NCBI GenBank assembly: GCA_944354085.1
Contig: CALVPW010000060.1
Coordinates: forward strand, 1-10,237
DNA length: 10,237 nucleotides
Source of the DNA: an uncultured Clostridia bacterium
GTDB lineage: Bacteria; Bacillota; Clostridia; Christensenellales; Borkfalkiaceae
Direction: 5' to 3'
Within the stretch, counting starts at the first letter, position 1. Every line of letters starts with the position of its first letter. The notes under the pieces are model-generated. The model searched no databases, was not told where the DNA came from, and saw nothing but the letters and a program-made list of their open reading frames with translations. Shown one piece after another: positions 1 to 8,969 of this stretch. The translations under genes were made by a program, and so were the position numbers.

Positions 1-245
1 TAGAGCGTGAACTGCGAAACGAACAGCACCTCTCCGCCGACGTCGAGCACGGATAAATTCATCTTGCCCGCGCCGTCCTCAAAGATTCGCAGATGCGCGA
101 TCTTTTCGGCGCACTTGACTGCCTGCGCCTCCGTATCGCCGACTTTTACCCCAAAATAGACGACGAGCCCGCGTCCGATCTCGGATACGAGCTCTCCGTT
201 CACGGTGAGCCTTGCTCGGCTCACACGCTGTGCTACAAATTTCAT
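1..245 (-). CDS. dtd: D-aminoacyl-tRNA deacylase, C-terminal part cut by window edge
   Basis: DTD hydrolyses the ester bond of D-aminoacyl-tRNAs (and mischarged Gly-tRNA-Ala) in the cytosol, recycling the tRNA and keeping D-residues out of translation. The first 81 residues are visible. They start [15 protein letters not shown], continue with [19 protein letters not shown], and end in the family signature SQFTL at residues 77-81, which carries the catalytic Thr (T80). The second signature (Gly-Pro motif) and the last roughly 65 residues lie outside the window. The ATG overlaps the efp stop (TAATG) and has no good Shine-Dalgarno of its own, so it is probably translated by re-initiation after efp. 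In many Firmicutes dtd sits beside the relA/spoT homologue, so its place behind efp is less usual. Identification is firm. Confidence 0.95.
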   Translation of the reverse strand, partial: MKFVAQRVSRARLTVNGELVSEIGRGLVVYFGVKVGDTEAQAVKCAEKIAHLRIFEDGAGKMNLSVLDVGGEVLFVSQFTL

Positions 246-808
246 TACACGCGGCTCATGTACTCGCCCGTGCGGGTGTCGATGCGGATAACGTCGCCCT
301 CTTCCACGAACATGGGAACCTGGAAGGTCGCGCCCGTCTCCACCTTGGCTGCCTTGGTGACGTTGGTCGCGGTGTTGCCGCGCACGCCGGGCTCCGCCTC
401 GATGACTTTGAGCTCGACGAAGTTCTCGGGCTCGACGCTGAACGCGCTGCCGTAGAGGAATTTGACGGTCACCATATCGTTCTCACGGATATAGCGGAGC
501 GCATCCTCCACCTGCTCGTGATTGAGGGGGGTGAGGTTGAACTCTTCGTCCATGAAGTAATAGAACTCGCCGTCGTTGTACGAATAGGTCATCTTCTTCG
601 TCTCCACCTGCGCCGTTTCGAGCTTGGCGGTGGGGTTAAAGGTCTCGTCCGAGAGGACCTGCCCCGTCACGACGTTTTTCAGCGTGCAGCGCACGAACGC
701 CGCGCCCTTGCCGGGTTTGACGTGCTGGAATTCGGTGACGGTGTACACGCCGCTCTTGTACTCGAACGTGGTGCCCTTTCTGATGTCGCCTGCCATGATC
801 TGTGCCAT
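245..808 (-). CDS. efp: Elongation factor P
   Basis: EF-P binds between the ribosomal P and E sites and stimulates peptide-bond formation at polyproline stalls. The 187-residue length is standard. The N-terminal KOW-like domain (about 1-65) carries the loop [12 protein letters not shown], with the tip lysine at K34, which is the residue modified in bacteria (5-aminopentanolylation in Bacillus, beta-lysylation in Escherichia). Two OB domains follow, and the EF-P C-terminal signature is visible at about residues 142-167 ([10 protein letters not shown], then [10 protein letters not shown]). The start at 808 is chosen because AAGGAG lies 8 bases upstream (817-822); the in-frame ATG four codons later would be too far from it. 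The gene lies 39 bases after pepP and overlaps dtd, so the three likely share one transcript. No modification enzyme for K34 is encoded in the window. Confidence 0.98.
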   Translation of the reverse strand: MAQIMAGDIRKGTTFEYKSGVYTVTEFQHVKPGKGAAFVRCTLKNVVTGQVLSDETFNPTAKLETAQVETKKMTYSYNDGEFYYFMDEEFNLTPLNHEQVEDALRYIRENDMVTVKFLYGSAFSVEPENFVELKVIEAEPGVRGNTATNVTKAAKVETGATFQVPMFVEEGDVIRIDTRTGEYMSRV

Positions 809-816
809 AATGGTAT

Positions 817-822
817 CTCCTT
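817..822 (-). promoter_or_regulatory. Shine-Dalgarno of efp
   Basis: AAGGAG (minus strand) 8 bases before the efp ATG. It decides for the start at 808 over the second Met codon at 796. Confidence 0.85.
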
Positions 823-847
823 TTTTATCGTCGGGAATTTTAATAGA

Positions 848-1897
848 TCACAAAATAAGAAGGTCGTGCGCCGTCTTGTGCATGAAGGAACGCACTTTGC
901 CGCCCTCGAGGCAGATGCTGTCCTCGATGCGGATGCCGTACTCGCCCGCAAAATACAACCCGGGCTCGTCCGAAAAGACCATGCCGTCCTTTAAGACTTC
1001 TTCGCTGCGGGGCGCGAGCACGGGATATTCGTGGATCTGCAGCCCGATGCCGTGTCCCAAAGAATGCGTGAAGTACCCTTCGAGCCCGTGCGCACGGAAG
1101 CAATCCCGCGCGATGGCGTCCGCCGCCTTGCCCGTCATGCCCGCAACGAGTTTTTCCTTGACCCGTTCGTGCGCTTCGAGCACGAGCGCGTACTTTTGTT
1201 TGAAGTCTTCGTGCTGTTTATCGTCGCCGAAGAGGAAGGTGCGGGTGCAGTCCGAACAATATCCCTGCGTTTTGCAGCCGAAGTCGATGAGCACCACGTC
1301 GCCGAAGCGGAGTTTGGTATCCCCCGTCTCGTGATGCGGGACGCTCGAGCCTTTGCCGAACGCCACGATCGTCTCGAACGAGGTGCCGTCGGCGCCGCGC
1401 ATGCGCATCTCGTATTCGAGCACCGCCGCAAGATCGCGCTCCGTCATCCCTTCGCGGATGCGGGGGAGCGTTGCGAGCAGCCCCTCTTCCGCCATGTCGC
1501 ACGCACGGGCGATACAAGCAAGCTCCGCGGGCGATTTGATCTTCATCGCCTCGCGCAGGGCGGGCATGCAGTCGCAGAGCGCAAAGCCCCGCTCTTCCAG
1601 CCGCTCGGCAGCCGCGCGGCTCACGAACGGATAGGGAACGCCCAGCCGTTTGCAGCCCGCGACGAGGGAGACCGCACGCTCGAACGCGCCCTCTTCCACC
1701 CGCACGAAACTGCCCGCGAGCTGTTCGCACGCCGCCTCGAAATACCTTGGATCGGCAACGAAGGTGCACGTTTTTCCGTCATACACCACATAGCCGTCCG
1801 TCGAATAAAAGCCCGTTATATAGCGGCGGAGAAAATCTTGTTCCAAAAAGAGCGCGTCGGCGCCCGTTTCCGCATAAATGCGTTGCAAAACCTGCAT
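848..1897 (-). CDS. pepP: M24 family metallopeptidase, Xaa-Pro aminopeptidase/dipeptidase type
   Basis: A cytosolic peptidase predicted to remove N-terminal residues before proline or to split Xaa-Pro dipeptides. From the Met at 1897 it has 349 residues: a creatinase-like N-terminal domain (about 1-115) and a C-terminal pita-bread domain (about 120-349). All five M24 metal ligands are visible: D205 (VLIDFG), D216 (CSDCTRTF), H282 (GHGIG), E311 (DEPG) and E325 (RIEDS). H289 of IHE and the VPHHE motif (H188/H189) fit substrate-binding histidines. The start is uncertain. A promoter ends only one base from an in-frame ATG at 1909, so its transcript should begin near 1903, making a leaderless GTG at 1903 or the ATG at 1897 the probable start. 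No Shine-Dalgarno precedes any candidate. A peptidase of this family next to efp is a known Firmicutes arrangement. The distinction pepP versus pepQ/ypdF is not certain. Confidence 0.92.
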   Translation of the reverse strand: MQVLQRIYAETGADALFLEQDFLRRYITGFYSTDGYVVYDGKTCTFVADPRYFEAACEQLAGSFVRVEEGAFERAVSLVAGCKRLGVPYPFVSRAAAERLEERGFALCDCMPALREAMKIKSPAELACIARACDMAEEGLLATLPRIREGMTERDLAAVLEYEMRMRGADGTSFETIVAFGKGSSVPHHETGDTKLRFGDVVLIDFGCKTQGYCSDCTRTFLFGDDKQHEDFKQKYALVLEAHERVKEKLVAGMTGKAADAIARDCFRAHGLEGYFTHSLGHGIGLQIHEYPVLAPRSEEVLKDGMVFSDEPGLYFAGEYGIRIEDSICLEGGKVRSFMHKTAHDLLIL

Positions 1898-1909
1898 TTC
1901 CACAGTCAT

Positions 1910-1938
1910 ATTATAGCAAATGCGTGCGCACAAGTCAA
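1910..1938 (-). promoter_or_regulatory. Strong sigma-A-type promoter for pepP-efp-dtd
   Basis: On the minus strand a -35 hexamer TTGACT (1933-1938) is separated by exactly 17 bases from a perfect -10 TATAAT (1910-1915), which is preceded by the extended -10 TG (TGC-TATAAT, 1916-1918). The -35 contains the TGA stop of the upstream TIM-barrel gene (1935-1937). The predicted start of transcription is about position 1903, a G. The spacer holds the 8-base palindrome GTGCGCAC (1924-1931). Only one -35 base departs from consensus, so this is a confident call, though unverified by transcript data. Confidence 0.88.
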
Positions 1939-2804
1939 TCGTTTTTTGATAAGGATGCGCCGCACGCCGCGTACATGCGCTTCATCGCAAGCGCGTCCTC
2001 CGCCTGCGTCCCGTCCGATTCGCTCACGATATACGGTTCGAGCGCGAGCGCGTGCAGCACGTTCGCGAGCGGTTCGAACGCGGGGCCGTACACTTCGTCT
2101 GCAAAGGTGAGGTGTTTGATCTCGCCCTTCGCCCCGTACATGATCTTGGAAAAATGTACGTGGAAGTGCTTCATCCGCGCATAGCCGAGCCCCTCGATCA
2201 TGCCCTCCAAAAGCCGCCTGTAATCGTCCTCCGTTTTCAGGCTTCCCTGCTCGCGCGCATTGACGTGGCCGAAATCCACGCAGGGCGTGAACACGGGATC
2301 CACCTTGCAAAAACGCACGATCTCCTCGGGCGTGCCGATCTGCGCAAATTTTCCCATCGTCTCGGGGCAGAACATGAGATCCTGCATCCCGTTGAGATAT
2401 ATGTAGTCGCGCAGGACTTTCAGCCTGTCCTCGGTGCGTAAGACCGCCTGTTCGCGCGTATCCTTGCCCTGCGCGGCGGGATGGAACACGATGCGTCTCC
2501 CCCCCATCGCGCGGACCATCTTGGCGCTGTCTAAAACGTAGCCGTAAGACTTTGCCGCCATCTCGTCGTCGGGATTGGCGAAGTTGATGAAATAGGGCGC
2601 GTGCACGGAGATCTCCACCCCCGCGTCCGCGAACGCCTGCCCGATGGAACGCGCCTTCCCCTCCGTCATGCGGACGCCCCGCCCGAAGGAATATTCGAAG
2701 CAGTCCAGCCCAAGTTCCCTGACGTAAGCCGCCGCCTCTTCGGTATGCTGATATCCTGCGGCATAAAAGCTCTCGGAATTGCCGCTGGGTCCGAATTTGA
2801 TCAT
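1935..2804 (-). CDS. TIM-barrel protein, AP endonuclease family 2 / endonuclease IV-like
   Basis: A 289-residue protein of the xylose-isomerase-like TIM-barrel fold, resembling endonuclease IV (Nfo), which cuts DNA at abasic sites with three zinc ions. Visible metal-site motifs in order: VHAPY (H68), VFHPA (H108), CPETMG (E148), VDFGH (D177, H180), KHFHVHFS (H213/H215/H217), KHLTF (H231) and SESDG (E262). These match nearly all Nfo ligands, but the Asp that precedes the last His by two positions (D229-x-H231 in E. coli Nfo) is Ile here (IKH). The protein may therefore bind fewer metals or act on another substrate, for instance as a sugar-phosphate isomerase. The ATG overlaps the ribF stop (ATGA), with AAGGAG 5 bases upstream (2810-2815). 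The fold is certain; the biochemical function is not. Similar proteins in Clostridia are often annotated simply as TIM barrel protein or deoxyribonuclease IV. Confidence 0.85.
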   Translation of the reverse strand: MIKFGPSGNSESFYAAGYQHTEEAAAYVRELGLDCFEYSFGRGVRMTEGKARSIGQAFADAGVEISVHAPYFINFANPDDEMAAKSYGYVLDSAKMVRAMGGRRIVFHPAAQGKDTREQAVLRTEDRLKVLRDYIYLNGMQDLMFCPETMGKFAQIGTPEEIVRFCKVDPVFTPCVDFGHVNAREQGSLKTEDDYRRLLEGMIEGLGYARMKHFHVHFSKIMYGAKGEIKHLTFADEVYGPAFEPLANVLHALALEPYIVSESDGTQAEDALAMKRMYAACGASLSKND

Positions 2805-3676
2805 ACGTTCTCCTTTTGTGCGCGCAGCCGCGCGATATCGCCCGCAAGCTGCGCTTTGAGCGCCTCCGCGGACGGGAACGCCGCCGTGGGGCGGTAATAA
2901 CGTTCGGGATACACGCGCACCGTTTCGCCGTACAGATCGCCCGAAAATCCGTCGAGATACGCTTCGATCTTTTTTTCCGTCACGCCGAACGTGGGACGTG
3001 CGCCGATGTTGACGACGGCGGGAAACCTGCCGCGCGGCGTCTCGGCAAAGCCGCCGTACACGCCCTCCTTGGGCAGCGTTTTTTGGGGCGGGACGGCAAG
3101 ATTGAGGGTGGGAAAGCCGAGCTTGCTGCCCACATGCCTGCCGTGCTCCACCGTCCCTTGGATAAAATACGGACGGGCGAGCAGCGCGTTTGCCCCATCC
3201 ATGTCCGCATCCCCCAGCAGCGATTTGATGCGCGAGGAGGAGACTTTTTCCCCGTTTGCCTCTTTTAACGGCAGGACGGTGACGGGACAGGGCGCCATGC
3301 GCTTCAAATCGGACGGCGTGCCCGTCGCCCCCGCGCCGAAGCGGAAATCTTCGCCGCAGAAAACGGCGCCCGCGCGGATGCGGGAAAAGAGCGACGCCAA
3401 AAAGTGCAGCGCGGGCGTTGCGAACAGATCGGGCGAATAGTCGTATTCGAGCGCGTACGAAACGCCGAGCGAGGATAAAACGGCGCGGCGTTCGGCAGGC
3501 AAAAAGAGCGCGCCGCCCTCCTTCCCGCCGAAAATGGTGAGCGCCGCAACGGGGTATCCCGTCCGCTTCGCCGCCTCCAAAAGCGTCATATGTCCTGTAT
3601 GAAAGCCGTCGAACGCGCCCAGAAGCAGCGCGCACGGCTCAAACAATTCGGCACGTTCGCCGAGAACGGTCAACAT
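2801..3676 (-). CDS. ribF: Bifunctional riboflavin kinase / FAD synthetase
   Basis: Converts riboflavin to FMN with ATP and then FMN to FAD. The 291-residue protein has an N-terminal nucleotidyltransferase (FAD synthetase) domain, with GAFDGFHTGH at 20-29 (the HxGH adenylyltransferase motif), GEDFRFG at 108-114 and VSSSRIK at 145-151. A C-terminal flavokinase domain follows (about 170-288), with LGFPTLNL (the PTxN ATP/Mg motif), GVYGGF, NIGARPTFG and E238 in KIEAYLDGF as candidate catalytic base. The C-terminal helix EALKAQL is typical. Its ATG overlaps the truB stop by 7 bases, with GGAG 8 bases upstream inside truB. Its stop overlaps the next start. The position after truB is the usual one in Firmicutes. 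Confidence 0.97.
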   Translation of the reverse strand: MLTVLGERAELFEPCALLLGAFDGFHTGHMTLLEAAKRTGYPVAALTIFGGKEGGALFLPAERRAVLSSLGVSYALEYDYSPDLFATPALHFLASLFSRIRAGAVFCGEDFRFGAGATGTPSDLKRMAPCPVTVLPLKEANGEKVSSSRIKSLLGDADMDGANALLARPYFIQGTVEHGRHVGSKLGFPTLNLAVPPQKTLPKEGVYGGFAETPRGRFPAVVNIGARPTFGVTEKKIEAYLDGFSGDLYGETVRVYPERYYRPTAAFPSAEALKAQLAGDIARLRAQKENV

Positions 3677-4503
3677 AATTTTTTCTCCGCCCGCGCAAAA
3701 CCCGCTTCCACGCGCGCAAGTCCGTAAAACACGCCGTCGCGGTACAATTTATACTGCCCGTCCGCCGCGTCCGCAGCCACCTTCACGCCCTGAAAGATGC
3801 GCGCATCTTGGCAAGAAAGGACAGGAAAGGGCAGCACCATGTCCGTAGGGATGAGGTAGTCGGCAACATTTTCGGGCGTGAGCGCCTCCAACGGCACGGC
3901 GGTCTTTGCCGTAAAGATCCCGCTTTCGTCCCGCCGCAGATAGGTCATATAAGCGGCGGTGCCGAGCGCGGCGGCAAGATCGCGCGCGAGCGCGCGGATA
4001 TAGGTGCCCGCGCCGCACACGATCGTGAACGCGTATTCGTCGGGCGCGGTCTGCCCGATGAGCGTGAACGCGTCCACCCGCACGCGTTTGGGCGCAAGGG
4101 AAAATTCCACCCCTTTCCGCGCGAGGTCGTACCCGCGCCGCCCGTCCACGCTGACGGCGCTGTACCGCGGCGGGATCTGATCGATCTCCCCGAGAAAGGC
4201 ACAAAGCGCCTTTTCGATCGCCGCGGCGGACGGCACGCTCCCCCCGACGCGCACCTCCCCTTCCGCATCCAGCGTATCGGTGGTCGCGCCGAAGCGGAAA
4301 CGCGCGGTGTACCGCTTGGTCTTTTGCAAAAAATAGTCGAACAGCCGCGTCGCGTTGCCCACGCCCACGGGGAGCACGCCTTCCGCGAGCGGGTCGAGCG
4401 TTCCCATGTGCCCGCACGGCGTTTTCGTGAGGCGTTTGACGCGGTTGACGACGGCGGCGGAGCTCATGCCGCACGGCTTGAAGATATTCAAAAATCCCGT
4501 CAT
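3670..4503 (-). CDS. truB: tRNA pseudouridine(55) synthase
   Basis: Isomerises U55 to pseudouridine in the T-loop of tRNAs and also acts as a tRNA folding chaperone. The 277-residue protein starts MTGFLNIFKPCGMSSAAVV, with the catalytic motif GHMGTLDPLAEGVLP at 31-45 and the nucleophile D37. Further family motifs are KRYTARFRFGATTDTLDAEG (63-82), QIPPRYSAVSVDGRRGYDLA and the CGAGTYIRALARDL segment. The C-terminal tail is short and shows no full PUA domain, as in many Firmicutes enzymes. The ATG overlaps the nrnA stop (ATGA). Only a weak AAAGG precedes it, so coupling to nrnA translation is likely. The upstream reading frame can be extended but the conserved N-terminus begins here. Confidence 0.97.
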   Translation of the reverse strand: MTGFLNIFKPCGMSSAAVVNRVKRLTKTPCGHMGTLDPLAEGVLPVGVGNATRLFDYFLQKTKRYTARFRFGATTDTLDAEGEVRVGGSVPSAAAIEKALCAFLGEIDQIPPRYSAVSVDGRRGYDLARKGVEFSLAPKRVRVDAFTLIGQTAPDEYAFTIVCGAGTYIRALARDLAAALGTAAYMTYLRRDESGIFTAKTAVPLEALTPENVADYLIPTDMVLPFPVLSCQDARIFQGVKVAADAADGQYKLYRDGVFYGLARVEAGFARAEKKLC

Positions 4504-5468
4504 TGCGGCAGCCTTTGCCGCACGGCGAAGGTGAGGCGGTCGATGACTTCTTCGAGCGGGCCGAAGAGCATGCAGCCCGAAGCAAGCACATGCCCGCCGC
4601 CCCCGAACACGGCGGCGACTTCGTTGACGTTGACGGCGCCCTTGGAGCGCAGCGACGCTTTGTATTGCCCGCGCTTGACTTCCATGAGGCTCACGCTCAC
4701 CTGTACGGGCTCGACGGTGAGCGCAAAATCGACGATGCCCTCCGTCGCGTCCTGTTTGAGCGCGTATTTTTCCATCAGACGCGCGGGGATGACGGCGATC
4801 GCGAGCGCGTCGCCGAGCGCATAGCGCAGCGAAGAGATGACCGCCGCATACATTTCGGCACGCGCCTTGCTCTGCTTTTTGAAGATCTCGTAGGTGATGC
4901 GGCTCACGTCGGCGCCCGCGTCCGCGGCATACGCCGCCGCGCGGAAGGTATCGCCGTTGACGTCGCTGTGCGAGAACGCGCCCGAATCGGTGATCATGCC
5001 CATCATGAGATACGTCCCGATCAAAAAGTCGGGCGCAACGCCCATGCAGCGGATGAGCTCGGCGATATTCTCGCAGTTGCTCGAACGGCACCGTACGAAG
5101 TTGTATTTGCAGTAACGCGTGTTGGAGATATGGTGATCGATGTTCATCGTGATCTTCCCGCGGCGCGCGCCCTCCGCAAAGGCGGTCTGCAGCGTCCCGA
5201 GGCGCGCCTCTTCCGAGGAATCCACGGCGATGTACGCCTCCGCATCCTTGGAAGGCTCCCGTCCGATCGAACGCATCCCTTCAAAGGAGAGGAACTTTTG
5301 CGGGATCTCCCCCTCGTTGACGACCGTATTGGGGATATGCAGCAAAAAAAGAGCGCGGGACAGCGCCATCGCGCTCCCGAGCGTATCGCCGTCGGGGCGC
5401 ATATGCGTAAAGATGACCGCGCTCTTGATATGTTTGAAAAGGTCTGCGATTTCTTGTAAGGTGTTCAC
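4500..5468 (-). CDS. nrnA: DHH/DHHA1 nano-RNase and pAp phosphatase
   Basis: Cytosolic phosphodiesterase that degrades 2-5 nucleotide RNA fragments to mononucleotides and dephosphorylates 3'-phosphoadenosine 5'-phosphate, replacing the missing Orn/CysQ in Firmicutes. The 322-residue protein has the DHH domain motifs HMRPDGDTLGS (22-32), AVDSS (D83), IDHHISN (DHH at 111-113) and MITDSGAFSHSD (D161). The DHHA1 RNA-binding domain contains SLRSKGAVNVNEVA and the GGGGHVLASGC motif (289-299). All metal-binding residues expected for the family are present. The start is GTG at 5468, directly after the rbfA stop, with AAGGA 10 bases upstream (5479-5483). Position between rbfA and truB is common in Clostridia. 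Confidence 0.95.
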   Translation of the reverse strand: MNTLQEIADLFKHIKSAVIFTHMRPDGDTLGSAMALSRALFLLHIPNTVVNEGEIPQKFLSFEGMRSIGREPSKDAEAYIAVDSSEEARLGTLQTAFAEGARRGKITMNIDHHISNTRYCKYNFVRCRSSNCENIAELIRCMGVAPDFLIGTYLMMGMITDSGAFSHSDVNGDTFRAAAYAADAGADVSRITYEIFKKQSKARAEMYAAVISSLRYALGDALAIAVIPARLMEKYALKQDATEGIVDFALTVEPVQVSVSLMEVKRGQYKASLRSKGAVNVNEVAAVFGGGGHVLASGCMLFGPLEEVIDRLTFAVRQRLPQ

Positions 5469-5825
5469 TTATTTTTCGTCCTTATGCAGCGAGGCGAACA
5501 GCTCATCCATGTGCGAGCCGTACTCCATGCTGCCGTCCTCCAAAAAGGTGATGGCGGGCACGGTGCGCATACGCATGACCTGCGAGAGCGCATGCCGCAC
5601 AAAGCCCGCGTTCTCGCGGAGCGCCGCAAACGTCTGCTTTTTCGCCTCGGGCGAGGGAGCGTACACGCTCACGTACACCTTTGCCGTTTTCAGATCGGGC
5701 GCGACGTCCGCCTCGGTCACGCTCACGAGCCCCGTGATGCGCGGATCGCGGTCTTTGAGTTCGCCCGCAATGATGGCGGCGATCTCCTTTTGAAGCTCGC
5801 CGTTGAGCCTGTCGGTACGCTTCAT
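5469..5825 (-). CDS. rbfA: 30S ribosome-binding factor A
   Basis: A small KH-fold protein that binds the immature 30S subunit near the 5' helix of 16S rRNA and promotes its late maturation and cold adaptation. The 118-residue length is normal. Visible family features are the start KRTDRLNGELQKEIAAII, the core RDPRITGLVSVTEADVAPDL (26-45) followed by AKVYVSV, and the C-terminal RMRTVPAITFLEDGSMEYG with HMDELF. It follows infB by 10 bases. Its Shine-Dalgarno shares bases with the infB stop codon, tying its translation to that of infB. A ylxP gene, present between infB and rbfA in Bacillus, is absent here. Confidence 0.97.
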   Translation of the reverse strand: MKRTDRLNGELQKEIAAIIAGELKDRDPRITGLVSVTEADVAPDLKTAKVYVSVYAPSPEAKKQTFAALRENAGFVRHALSQVMRMRTVPAITFLEDGSMEYGSHMDELFASLHKDEK

Positions 5826-5830
5826 GGCGT

Positions 5831-5835
5831 CCTCC

Positions 5836-5837
<2 letters not shown>
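5831..5837 (-). promoter_or_regulatory. rbfA Shine-Dalgarno overlapping infB stop
   Basis: AAGGAGG on the minus strand, 5 bases before the rbfA ATG. Its first two bases are the last two of the infB TAA stop (5836-5838), so ribosomes finishing infB sit on the rbfA initiation site. Confidence 0.88.
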
Positions 5838-8352
<2,515 letters not shown>

Positions 8353-8376
8353 TCTATCCTCCGAAATTTCTCCCGC

Positions 8377-8393
8377 GGGCGCGCCGTGCGCCC
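8377..8393 (-). other. GC-rich hairpin 2 upstream of infB
   Basis: Perfect 6-base inverted repeat GGGCGC / GCGCCC with a 5-base loop on the minus strand, between ylxQ and infB. It ends 24 bases before the infB ATG and is not followed by a T-run. A further CCGCGG palindrome overlaps its 3' flank (8373-8378). Confidence 0.6.
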
Positions 8394-8396
8394 CCG

Positions 8397-8419
8397 CTGC
8401 CCGTACGGATCACGGGCAG
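8397..8419 (-). other. Hairpin 1 directly after the ylxQ stop
   Basis: Perfect 8-base inverted repeat CTGCCCGT / ACGGGCAG with a 7-base loop, beginning at the very next base after the ylxQ TAA (8420-8422). No U-tract follows, so a classical intrinsic terminator is unlikely. An mRNA-processing, stability or pausing element between ylxQ and infB is possible. Confidence 0.7.
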
Positions 8420-8707
8420 TTATGCCTGCATTTGACGTACGATCGCCGCTGCAAGATGCTCTTCGCGGACGGCGGCGAGCTTGCACGCCGTCTTGTGCAC
8501 CAGCGTTTCCAGCCCCTCCGCCCAGACGACGGGACAGGAAAACCGCACGGCAAACTTTTCGATCTCTTTTTTGGTATTGGGCGAGGCGGACGGATCGGCG
8601 ACGAGCAGGTACACCCTGCCGCGCGTCGCCGCCACGGCGTTCACGCCCAGCGCGAGCTTGCCCGCGCGCTTGCAGAACCCGAGATACGCCGCGATCTTAT
8701 GCTCCAC
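8420..8707 (-). CDS. ylxQ: L7Ae/YlxQ-family RNA-binding protein
   Basis: A 95-residue member of the L7Ae/L30e/S12e/Gadd45 family, predicted to bind kink-turn-like RNA. Function in bacteria is not well defined; its constant position between ylxR and infB points to the translation machinery. The sequence shows the family start IAAYLGFCKRAGKLALGVNAV, the strand RVYLLVADPSASPNTKKEIE and the C-terminal part ACKLAAVREEHLAAAIV. The start is a GTG at 8707, inside the 3' end of ylxR (11-base overlap), with AGGAGG 9 bases upstream (8717-8722). No ATG fits. The stop is followed at once by a hairpin. Confidence 0.93.
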   Translation of the reverse strand: MEHKIAAYLGFCKRAGKLALGVNAVAATRGRVYLLVADPSASPNTKKEIEKFAVRFSCPVVWAEGLETLVHKTACKLAAVREEHLAAAIVRQMQA

Positions 8708-8969
8708 CGAGGAATTCCTCCTCGACGCGGGCGTATACCTCTTCGGGCACGTCTGCCGAAAACGTCTTGTTCAGCAGGCGGTATTTTTTGAGTTTTTGCA
8801 CGCATGCCGCACTGTTGCAGATATATGCGCCGCGCCCCGGGAGCTTTCCCGAAAAATCCAGACGGATGACGCCGTCTGCCGAACGGACGACGCGCAGCAT
8901 CTCCTTTTTCGGCTTTTCCTCACGGCAGGCGATGCAGGTGCGCATGGGGATCTTTTTGGTCTTGGGCAT
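8697..8969 (-). CDS. ylxR: YlxR (RnpM) family RNA-binding protein, DUF448
   Basis: A 90-residue basic protein of the DUF448/YlxR family. In Bacillus subtilis the homologue has been described as a regulator affecting many genes and, under the name RnpM, as an RNase P-associated modulator; carrying these roles over is inference. Visible features are the signature MRTCIACREEKPKKEMLRVV (9-28), the GKLPGRGAYIC segment (41-51) with a conserved GRGAY turn, and a basic KLKKYRLLNK stretch. The ATG follows the nusA TAA without a gap. Its GGAGG (8975-8979) lies within the last nusA codons, 5 bases before the start, so it is coupled to nusA. Confidence 0.95.
   Translation of the reverse strand: MPKTKKIPMRTCIACREEKPKKEMLRVVRSADGVIRLDFSGKLPGRGAYICNSAACVQKLKKYRLLNKTFSADVPEEVYARVEEEFLGGA

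Noticed and set aside
1031..2110. A plus-strand open frame of about 359 codons opposite pepP and the TIM-barrel gene
   Set aside because: It covers a clear M24 peptidase on the other strand and its promoter; the translation has no recognisable domain.
1935..3635. A possible ribF-TIM barrel fusion, since the TIM-barrel frame stays open far upstream
   Set aside because: The upstream part is an Arg-rich out-of-frame reading of ribF. A good ribosome site and ATG at 2804, where conservation starts, show a separate gene.
3670..5091. A longer truB product with an N-terminal extension over nrnA
   Set aside because: The extension is Arg/His-rich shadow of the DHH gene. The conserved TruB start GFLNIFKPCGMSS begins at the ATG overlapping the nrnA stop.
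8377..8419. Rho-independent terminator between ylxQ and infB
   Set aside because: The stems are good but no T-run follows either of them, and termination here would separate an operon that is conserved.
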